Below are positions 15,161 through 22,335 of a DNA stretch of 64,000 bases, piece by piece. The notes under the pieces are model-generated. The model saw nothing but the letters and a program-made list of their open reading frames with translations. It was not told the origin of the DNA and made no database searches. The stretch comes from Sandaracinobacteroides hominis (GTDB taxonomy: Bacteria; Pseudomonadota; Alphaproteobacteria; Sphingomonadales; Sphingomonadaceae): contig NZ_JADCUC010000005.1 of the NCBI RefSeq assembly GCF_016464365.1, forward strand, positions 1 through 64,000. Direction: 5' to 3'. A program made the position numbers and the translations under genes. The first letter of the stretch is position 1, and each line of letters begins with the position of its first letter.

Positions 15161-18100
15161 ATGGGCATCAGCCATTTCTTCATCCGCCGGCCGATCTTTG
15201 CCGGCGTGATCGCCATCCTCATCACCATTGTCGGCCTTATCGCCTGGTTCGGGCTGCCGGTCGCGCAATATCCCGATGTCGTGCCGCCCACGGTCACGGT
15301 TTCGGCCAACTATCCCGGCGCTTCTGCCGAAACGGTTGCCGACACCGTCGCCGCGCCGATCGAGCAGCAGATCAACGGCGTGGACAACATGCTCTACCAG
15401 TCGTCGCAGTCGACCGGCGACGGCAAGCTGGCGATCACCGTCACCTTCCGCATCGGCACCGATCTCGATACCGCGCAGGTGCTGGTGCAGAACCGGGTCG
15501 CGCTGGCCGAGCCCAGCCTGCCAGAGGAGGTGCGCCGGCAGGGCGTGGTGGTGCGCAAGACCTCGCCCTCGTTCCTGATGGCGGTAAACATCCTCTCGCC
15601 CGACAACTCGCTCGATCGCGGCTATGTCTCCAACTATGCGCTGACCCAGCTGAAGGACCGGTTCCAGCGCATCGACGGCGTCGGCGACGTGCAGATGTTC
15701 GGCGCGCGCGACTATGCGATGCGGGTGTGGATCGATCCCGGTCGCGCCGCCGCGCTGGGGATGACCGCCGGCGATATCGTGCAGGCGCTGCGCTCGCAGA
15801 ACGTGCAGGTGGCCGCCGGCACCGTCGGGGCACCGCCGTTCGATCGCGGCGTCGCCCAACAGCTCGCTGTGGAAACGCAGGGGCGCTTCAAGACCGTCGA
15901 CGAGTTCAGCTCCATCGTGGTGCGCACCGATCCGTCCGGTGCGCTTATCCGGCTGCGCGATGTGGCGCGGGTGGAACTGGGCGCGGAGGATTATGGCGTG
16001 AACGGCTATCTGTCGGGCCAGGATTCGCTCATCATGGCCTTCACCCAGCGGCCGGGCAGCAATGCGCTGGCGACGGCGGAGGCGATCAAGGCCGAGTTCG
16101 AAACCGCCGCGAAGAGCTTCCCGCAGGGGCTGGAATACAAGATCATCTGGAACCCGACCGAGTTCATCAGCGAATCCATGGCCGCCGTGCAGGATACCCT
16201 GCTGGAAGCCGTGGTGCTGGTGGTGCTGGTGATCCTGGTGTTCCTGCAGAGCTGGCGGGCAGCGCTGATCCCGGTGATCGCCATTCCGGTCTCGCTGATC
16301 GGCACCTTCGCCATGCTGTCGGCGCTGGGCTATTCGCTGAACAGCCTGTCGATGTTCGGGCTGGTGCTGGCGATCGGAATCGTCGTCGATGACGCCATCG
16401 TCGTGGTGGAGAATGTCGAGCGCAACATCGAACAGGGCCTCCCCCCGCGCGAGGCGGCGCACCGCTCGATGGAAGAGGTTTCCGGCGCTCTGGTCGCCAT
16501 CGTGCTGGTGCTGTGCGCGGTGTTCGTGCCGACCACCTTCCTCACCGGCATTTCGGGCGAATTCTACCGCCAGTTCGCGGTGACGATTGCGACCGCCACG
16601 GTGATTTCGCTGATTCTCTCGCTCACCCTGTCGCCCGCGCTCGCCGCCCGCCTGCTGAAGCCGCGCGCCGAACATGCGCCGGAGAGCGGCTGGCGGCGGA
16701 TGGTGTTCAACGCCGGGGCCGCCTTCAACACGCGCTTCGATCGGCTCTCCGGCTGGTATGGTGGCTTCACCCGCCGCGTCTCCGGCGCGCCGAAGAAGAT
16801 GCTGGGTTGCTATGCCGCGCTGGTGCTGGCCACCGGCGCGCTGTTCTGGGCGACGCCGACCGGCTTCATCCCGGCGCAGGACCAGGGCTATTCGCTCGCC
16901 GTGCTGCAGCTGCCGCCCGGCAGCTCCATCGAAGAGACCGACCGTGTCCTGAAGAAGGCCGTGAAGAAGCTCCTCGCCGTCCCCGGCACCGAAGCGGCGG
17001 TGATGTTCTCCGGCTTCGACGGCGCCTCCGGCACGCAGGCCTCGAACACGGCGGCCACCTATGTCACCTTCAAGCCGTTCGACGAACGCACCGGCACAGA
17101 CCGCAGCTCGACCCATATCGAGAACGACATGCGCGCAGCGCTTGCCGACATGGACGAGGCGATGATCTTCGTGATCCCGCCGCCGGTCATTCAGGGCATC
17201 GGCAGCGGCGGTGGCTGGCGGATGATGGTGCAGGACCGCGCCGGCGCCGGCCCGCAGGCGCTGGAACAGGCCGCCGGCGGCCTGATCGGAGCGGCGCATC
17301 AGGACAAGGGGCTCGCGAACGTCTTCACGCTGTACAACACCGCCAGCCCGCGCATCTTTGCCGATGTCGACCGCGCCAAGGCCGACATGCTGGGCGTGCC
17401 ACCGGCGCGCGTGTTCGAGGCGCTGCAGGTCTATCTGGGGTCCGCCTATGTGAACGACTTCAACCTGCTGGGCCGCACCTTCCGGGTGATGGCACAGGCC
17501 GACGCGCCATTCCGCGACGACCCGTCCGACATCGCCCAGCTGAAGACGCGTTCCGACTCCGGCGGCATGGTGCCATTGGGCGCGGTCGCGACCTTCGCGG
17601 ACAAGACCGGCCCCTATCGCGTGACCCGCTACAATCTCTTCCCCGCGGTCGAGATCGATGGCGAAAGCGCGAGCGGGCACAGCTCGGGGCAATCCATCGC
17701 CACGATGGAGGCGCTCGCCGAAAAGCTGCCGGCCGGCTTCAGCGGCGAGTGGACCGGCATCGCCTATGAGCAGAAGCAGGCAGGCAATGTGGCGGCGTTC
17801 GTGTTCGCCATGTCGGTGCTGTTCGTCTTCCTGGTGCTGGCGGCGCAGTTCGAAAGCCTGGTGCTGCCGCTGGCGATCATCCTGATCGTGCCGATGACGC
17901 TGCTGGCGGCGATGCTGGGCGTGAACCTGCGCGGGATGGACAATAATATCCTGACGCAGATCGGCCTCATCGTGCTGGTGGCGCTGGCGGCAAAGAACGC
18001 CATCCTGATCGTGGAGTTTGCCAAGCAGGCCGAAGAGCGCGGCGCCACCGCACTGGAGGCAGCGGTGGAAGCCGCGCGCGCCCGTCTTCGCCCGATCCTG

Positions 18101-18322
18101 ATGACCAGCCTCGCCTTCATCCTGGGCGTGCTGCCGATGGCCACCGCCTCCGGACCCGGCTGGGAGTTGCGGCAGGCGCTCGGCACCGCCGTCTTCTTCG
18201 GGATGATCGGCGTCACGGCCTTCGGGCTGGTCTTCACCCCCATCTTCTACGTCGCGCTCCGCCAGCTGGGCGGCAAGCGCAAGCCCGGCGCGGCCCAGGC
18301 TGCCGCCCTGCCGGCGGAATAA
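15161..18322 (+). CDS. RND-family multidrug efflux pump, HAE1 type
   Basis: This 1053-residue inner-membrane proton/drug antiporter is full length compared with AcrB (1049). The N-terminus FFIRRPIFAGVIAILI is the conserved first helix. The proton-relay aspartates D410 and D411 lie in GIVVDDAIVVVENVER. GFIPAQDQGY and the C-terminal AKNAILIVEFAKQ and RLRPILMTSLAFILGVLPM segments are also present. It works with the adaptor (13870) and channel (18335) as a tripartite pump spanning both membranes. Substrates cannot be told from sequence. The operator-like sites upstream suggest control by the TetR at 12530. Confidence 0.95.
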   Translation: MGISHFFIRRPIFAGVIAILITIVGLIAWFGLPVAQYPDVVPPTVTVSANYPGASAETVADTVAAPIEQQINGVDNMLYQSSQSTGDGKLAITVTFRIGTDLDTAQVLVQNRVALAEPSLPEEVRRQGVVVRKTSPSFLMAVNILSPDNSLDRGYVSNYALTQLKDRFQRIDGVGDVQMFGARDYAMRVWIDPGRAAALGMTAGDIVQALRSQNVQVAAGTVGAPPFDRGVAQQLAVETQGRFKTVDEFSSIVVRTDPSGALIRLRDVARVELGAEDYGVNGYLSGQDSLIMAFTQRPGSNALATAEAIKAEFETAAKSFPQGLEYKIIWNPTEFISESMAAVQDTLLEAVVLVVLVILVFLQSWRAALIPVIAIPVSLIGTFAMLSALGYSLNSLSMFGLVLAIGIVVDDAIVVVENVERNIEQGLPPREAAHRSMEEVSGALVAIVLVLCAVFVPTTFLTGISGEFYRQFAVTIATATVISLILSLTLSPALAARLLKPRAEHAPESGWRRMVFNAGAAFNTRFDRLSGWYGGFTRRVSGAPKKMLGCYAALVLATGALFWATPTGFIPAQDQGYSLAVLQLPPGSSIEETDRVLKKAVKKLLAVPGTEAAVMFSGFDGASGTQASNTAATYVTFKPFDERTGTDRSSTHIENDMRAALADMDEAMIFVIPPPVIQGIGSGGGWRMMVQDRAGAGPQALEQAAGGLIGAAHQDKGLANVFTLYNTASPRIFADVDRAKADMLGVPPARVFEALQVYLGSAYVNDFNLLGRTFRVMAQADAPFRDDPSDIAQLKTRSDSGGMVPLGAVATFADKTGPYRVTRYNLFPAVEIDGESASGHSSGQSIATMEALAEKLPAGFSGEWTGIAYEQKQAGNVAAFVFAMSVLFVFLVLAAQFESLVLPLAIILIVPMTLLAAMLGVNLRGMDNNILTQIGLIVLVALAAKNAILIVEFAKQAEERGATALEAAVEAARARLRPILMTSLAFILGVLPMATASGPGWELRQALGTAVFFGMIGVTAFGLVFTPIFYVALRQLGGKRKPGAAQAAALPAE

Positions 18323-18334
18323 GGAGCTATAGCC

Positions 18335-19744
18335 ATGACCAGAAAGTTGCCGATTGCCCTTGCGATGGCCAGCCTTCTCACGCTCGCCGCCTGCGCCACC
18401 GGCCCCGACTACAAGGCGGCGCCGATCGCGCCCGTCGCCGGCGGCCCGTTCATCGCCGCCGACAACGCCGCCTTCACCGCGGCCGAGCCGGCGGGCGAAT
18501 GGTGGCGGCTCTATAGCGACCCGGTGCTGGACGGGCTGGTGGCAGACGCGCTGGCCCACAACACCGACCTGCGCGTTGCCACGGCGAACCTCGCCCGCGC
18601 CCGCGCCCTTCTGAGCGAAAGCAAAAGCGGGCGCCTGCCGCAGACGCAGCTGACCGCCGGCGCCAGCTATGGCCGGGCAGCGGAATCGCAGGTGCCGGCA
18701 GGCGCCAGCCGGACCGGCGAAAGTTACGATGTCGGGCTGTCGGTCGCCTATGAAGTCGATCTCTTCGGCCGGGTCAGCCGGTCCATCGAGGCCGCGCAAC
18801 AGGATGCCGCCGCAGCGCAGGCCGCCCGCGATGCGGTGCGGGTGGCAGTCGCCGCCGAGACCGCCCGCGCCTATGCCGACGCCAGCGCCGCCTATGAGCG
18901 GCTGCAGGTGGCGGAACGCAGCGTCGCCCTGATCGACAGGACGCTGACGGTGACCACGAAGCGCTTCGAGGCGGGGCGCGGCACGCGGCTGGACGTCGCC
19001 CGCGTCGCCTCCCTGCGCGATGAGCAGCGCGCGCAGCTGCCGTCGATCCGGGCGGAGCGTGATGCAGCGCTGTTCCGCCTCGCCACGCTGACGGGGCGTG
19101 CCCCCGCCGACCTGCCAACGGCCGCGTCCGCCCGCGAAACCGTGCTGCGGCTGGATCAGGCGATCCCGGTGGGCGATGGCCGGGCACTGATCGCCCGCCG
19201 GCCCGACGTGCGCGAGGCCGAGCGCAGGCTCGCGGCCGCCACCGCGCGGATCGGGGTAGCGACGGCCGATCTTTATCCGAAGATCAGCCTCGGCGGTTCG
19301 ATCGGCGCCACCGGCCCATCCATCGCCGACCTGTTCAGCGGCGGGCCGTTCCGCTGGCTGCTGGGGCCGCTGATCGACTGGTCGTTCCCCAACCAGCTGG
19401 CCGGCCGCGCCCGCATCGCGCAGGCCGAGGCTTCCTCAGCCGCCGCTCTCGCCACTTTTGACGGCGTTGTGCTGAATGCGCTGCAGGAAACCGAAACGGC
19501 GCTTTCGGCCTATGCCCATGCGCTCGATCGGCGGGCGGCGCTGAACGATGCGCGCACGCAGGCGGAGATCGCGGCGCGGATCGCCCGCGTCCAGCTGCGC
19601 GAAGGAAAGATCGATTCCATCGAACTGCTGGACGCCGAACGCTCGCTCGCCGTGACCGAGGCGGCGCTGGCGCTGTCGGAATCACGGATCGCCACCGCGC
19701 AGGTCGATCTTTTCCGCGCGCTCGGTGGCGGCTGGCAGAGCTGA
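18335..19744 (+). CDS. Outer-membrane efflux channel, NodT family lipoprotein
   Basis: This 469-residue TolC-like protein has a lipoprotein signal peptide with the lipobox LAAC and the acylated cysteine at residue 20. Two OEP repeats follow, each with a long helical hairpin. Typical segments are EWWRLYSDPVLDGLV near the start, YEVDLFGRVSRSIEAA, RRPDVREAERRLAAATARIGVA, and YPKISLGGSIG. It starts 13 bases after the pump gene and completes the tripartite operon. A conserved YxxGxxxxxxxLDAxRxL-type ending is represented by LREGKIDSIELLDAERSLA. Length is normal for the family. Confidence 0.94.
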   Translation: MTRKLPIALAMASLLTLAACATGPDYKAAPIAPVAGGPFIAADNAAFTAAEPAGEWWRLYSDPVLDGLVADALAHNTDLRVATANLARARALLSESKSGRLPQTQLTAGASYGRAAESQVPAGASRTGESYDVGLSVAYEVDLFGRVSRSIEAAQQDAAAAQAARDAVRVAVAAETARAYADASAAYERLQVAERSVALIDRTLTVTTKRFEAGRGTRLDVARVASLRDEQRAQLPSIRAERDAALFRLATLTGRAPADLPTAASARETVLRLDQAIPVGDGRALIARRPDVREAERRLAAATARIGVATADLYPKISLGGSIGATGPSIADLFSGGPFRWLLGPLIDWSFPNQLAGRARIAQAEASSAAALATFDGVVLNALQETETALSAYAHALDRRAALNDARTQAEIAARIARVQLREGKIDSIELLDAERSLAVTEAALALSESRIATAQVDLFRALGGGWQS

Positions 19745-19788
19745 GCGGCGACGGGGAGGGGCCGGAGACGGCGGGTATTTTCCCGGAG

Positions 19789-20229
19789 TCAGCGCTCCAG
19801 CTTGGTCGCCAGCACCACCGAGGTCGTCGTCCGCTCGATGCCCTCCAGCAGGCCGATGTCATCGATCAGCTCGTTCAGCCGCGCGCTGTCACCGGCTTCC
19901 AGCATGGCGATCATGTCATATTGACCGCTTATCGCGTGGATCGCCTGCACCTGCCGCAGCTTCGCCAATGCCTGTTCCACCTCCCGGCGATAGCGCGGCA
20001 GCGTCTTGATCATCATGTGCGCGCGGATACGGCTGGCGGTGAAGGCAGCGCCCAGCCGCACGGTATAGCCCGCGACGATCCCCTTTTCCTCCAGCCGCGC
20101 CAGCCGCGAATAGAGCTGCCCGCGCGAAACCCCCAGCTCCTTGGCCAGCTGCGCAATCGGCTGCCGCGCATCCTCGCGCAGCAGCGCCAGCAATTGCCGG
20201 TCCGTTTCGTCGAGGTCGGAGACCGGCAT
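19789..20229 (-). CDS. Lrp/AsnC-family regulator linked to the cyanophycinase-peptidase fusion
   Basis: This 146-residue protein has the Lrp winged HTH (LDETDRQLLALLREDARQPI, then AQLAKELGVSRGQLYSRLARL) and a C-terminal RAM/AsnC ligand-binding domain (about 70-140) with the glycine-containing turn ISGQYDMIAML. Lrp-type proteins respond to amino acids. The start codon overlaps the stop of the upstream peptidase fusion by one base (TGATG), so both are translated from one mRNA. It is therefore the probable regulator of the fusion gene and perhaps of the divergent TonB receptor. It converges with the efflux channel gene. Confidence 0.92.
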   Translation of the reverse strand: MPVSDLDETDRQLLALLREDARQPIAQLAKELGVSRGQLYSRLARLEEKGIVAGYTVRLGAAFTASRIRAHMMIKTLPRYRREVEQALAKLRQVQAIHAISGQYDMIAMLEAGDSARLNELIDDIGLLEGIERTTTSVVLATKLER

Positions 20230-22175
20230 CAGTCGGGGAACTTCTCGTCGGCAAAGATCGCCGTCTCGGGCTGTTTCCCGGCGGTGATCCGGCCCCGATA
20301 CATGCCCAGGTCGTTGATCGCGAACACCGGCCGGCCATCCGGCCCCATGGCGATCAGCCCGCCGTCGCCGCCGATGGCGCCCACCGATTTGATCGTCGCC
20401 TGCGCCGCGTTCGCCAGCGTCTCGCCTTTCCAGGCAACCCGGTCGCAGACCTGCCGGGCGGCGCTTTCGCGGATGAAATACTCGCCCGAACCGGTCGCCG
20501 AAACCGCGCACTGCCCATTCTTCGCATAGGTGCCGGCGCCGATGATCGGGGAATCGCCGATCCGGCCCCAACGCTTCCCCGTCATCCCGCCGGTGGAGGT
20601 GGAAGCGGCCAGATTGCCCTCGCTGTCGAGCGCCACGGCGCCCACCGTTCCGAACAGGTGGGTCGGGTCGACGGCCGCCGCCTGCTTTCGGCGCCAGGCC
20701 AGCAGCTGCTGCCAGCGCGCCTCGGTGCGGAACCAGCTCGGGTCCACCTGCTCCAGCCCCTTCTCCACGGAAAACTGGTCGGCGCCGGCCCCCGCCAGCA
20801 TCACATGCGGGCTCAGATCCATCACCGCGCGGGCAAGATCGATCGGATGCCGTGTGCGCGTAACCCCGGCGACGGCACCCGCCTTCTGCGTCTTGCCGTC
20901 CATGATCGCCGCATCCAGCTCGTTGCGGCCCTCTGCGGTGAACACCGACCCGCGCCCGGCGTTGAACAGCGGATTGTCCTCAAGGATGCGCACCGCCGCC
21001 TGCGTCGCGTCCAGCGCAGTTCCGCCCTTGTCCAGCACGGCGCCGCCGGCCCGCAGCGCTTCATCCAGCCCGGCGCGATAGGCGCGCGCCTTTTCCGGCG
21101 ACATGTCGGCGCGCTCGATCACGCCCGCACCGCCATGCACGGCCAGCGACCAGGCAGGCACCTGCACCACTTCGCCGCCGCGCACCGCATAGCTGTGCAC
21201 GAAGGCCGGGCGATCGACCTTGCCCTCGGGCAGATGCACCACGGAATTGACGTCGATGCCTGTCACCCGCACCCGCGGCGCATCCAGCGGCGCGCCTTTT
21301 CCGACCCGGTCGGCGCGCAGGTCCGATCCCTCCACCAGCCAGGCCCCGCCTCCGGGGGCGGTCGCGTGGATCCGTCCGCTTCCGTCCGGCTCGACCGCCA
21401 GCGCCGCGCTTTCGTCTATCCCCAGACCGAACAGCGACGGTGCGGTATCCGGCAGCGTTGCCTGTTCTTTCGCCAGATAGGCCATCAGCCGGCCCAGCCG
21501 CCCGCGTTCCTTGAAATGGGTGTCGGTCAACATCCCCCGCAGCAGGGCGATGTGCAGGAAATCGCTCTCGATATTCTGCGACTTGCCGAAAGGATCGGCC
21601 ATCGCCTGGGCGCTGGTCAGCCCACCGTCGCTGGCGCTGTAGACCTTCTCCCCCAGGATCGCGAGGCCGGCGCTGGTGCCCGCCAGCGGCTTCCCCGCCG
21701 CCACATGCGCATCCAGAACCTCCGCAAGCGGCGTACCCTTCCAGAAACGCACATAGCGATGCTGGTCGCCCCCGGCGATGAAGATGCCATCGGCCTTGCG
21801 CAGCCGCTCCAGGATCTTCGGGTCGCTGGCCGGCGCCCGGTCGTGAAACACAAAGGTCTCCGCCGACTGGATGCCGCCCAGCCCGGTATAGAATTCCTCG
21901 CCGATCTGCCCCCCCTGCGAGGCGCGCAGGATGACGATATGGCCGTTCCCCGCCTTGCCGAAGAACCAGCGCATGGCGTCATGGTCGCGGTCGCCGCCAC
22001 CCAGCAGCAGCAACCCGCCCGAAACCGGACCGGGCGTCGGCGCGCTGCGCTTGCCTATCATATACTGTTCGACTGGCTTCTGCCGGGGTTCTGCCTGGGC
22101 TGCTGCCGGCATCAGCCCCAGCGTCAGGGCAGCTACGAACCACATCAGAACAGCCGGCACACGCAACCCCATCAT
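20229..22175 (-). CDS. Secreted cyanophycinase + isoaspartyl peptidase/L-asparaginase fusion
   Basis: This 648-residue protein has a Sec signal peptide (about 1-28, ending AAAQA). Residues about 40-335 form a cyanophycinase-like S51 serine peptidase domain with the family motifs GGDQ (135-138) and the nucleophile elbow GTSAG (166-170, Ser168). Residues about 342-648 form an Ntn-hydrolase isoaspartyl peptidase with HGGAG (347-351), NAGRGSVFT and the autocleavage site before Thr510 in FGTVGAVALD, then STGGMTGKRWGRIGDSP. Cyanophycinase releases beta-Asp-Arg from the storage polymer cyanophycin, and isoaspartyl peptidase splits that dipeptide. Both steps are therefore in one exported chain. It is co-translated with an Lrp regulator and divergent from a TonB receptor. 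Confidence 0.9.
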   Translation of the reverse strand: MMGLRVPAVLMWFVAALTLGLMPAAAQAEPRQKPVEQYMIGKRSAPTPGPVSGGLLLLGGGDRDHDAMRWFFGKAGNGHIVILRASQGGQIGEEFYTGLGGIQSAETFVFHDRAPASDPKILERLRKADGIFIAGGDQHRYVRFWKGTPLAEVLDAHVAAGKPLAGTSAGLAILGEKVYSASDGGLTSAQAMADPFGKSQNIESDFLHIALLRGMLTDTHFKERGRLGRLMAYLAKEQATLPDTAPSLFGLGIDESAALAVEPDGSGRIHATAPGGGAWLVEGSDLRADRVGKGAPLDAPRVRVTGIDVNSVVHLPEGKVDRPAFVHSYAVRGGEVVQVPAWSLAVHGGAGVIERADMSPEKARAYRAGLDEALRAGGAVLDKGGTALDATQAAVRILEDNPLFNAGRGSVFTAEGRNELDAAIMDGKTQKAGAVAGVTRTRHPIDLARAVMDLSPHVMLAGAGADQFSVEKGLEQVDPSWFRTEARWQQLLAWRRKQAAAVDPTHLFGTVGAVALDSEGNLAASTSTGGMTGKRWGRIGDSPIIGAGTYAKNGQCAVSATGSGEYFIRESAARQVCDRVAWKGETLANAAQATIKSVGAIGGDGGLIAMGPDGRPVFAINDLGMYRGRITAGKQPETAIFADEKFPD

Positions 22176-22202
22176 CCGAACGCTCCCATCAATCTGCTAC
22201 CC

Positions 22203-22215
22203 GTATGTTACATAC
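22203..22215. promoter_or_regulatory. Palindrome between the fusion peptidase and TonB receptor genes
   Basis: GTATG-TTA-CATAC is a perfect 5-base inverted repeat with a 3-base centre, 28 bases upstream of the fusion start and in the 160-base divergent region shared with the receptor gene. AT-centred palindromes like this are typical Lrp/AsnC sites. The Lrp encoded at 19789-20229 is the obvious candidate to bind it. Confidence 0.45.
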
Positions 22216-22335
22216 TGGCCGCAGTGAAATACAATATGATTGCCCCGATCATCATATCGATTGAAATATCCGGAGCTTTTCGCTTGAACCGCAGATGAAG
22301 CAAAACCGCAACCAACCGGAAAAGAGTGACCGCCC

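Noticed and set aside
14705-18799. A 1364-residue minus-strand ORF opposite the RND genes
   Set aside because: It is antisense to a clear RND adaptor, pump and channel. Long open antisense frames are common in this high-GC, C-ending codon usage.
20229-22175. A lasso-peptide isopeptidase interpretation of the exported fusion
   Set aside because: Lasso isopeptidases are prolyl-oligopeptidase-like. Here the motifs are cyanophycinase (GTSAG) and Ntn isoaspartyl peptidase (GTVGAVALD), and there is no lasso precursor nearby.
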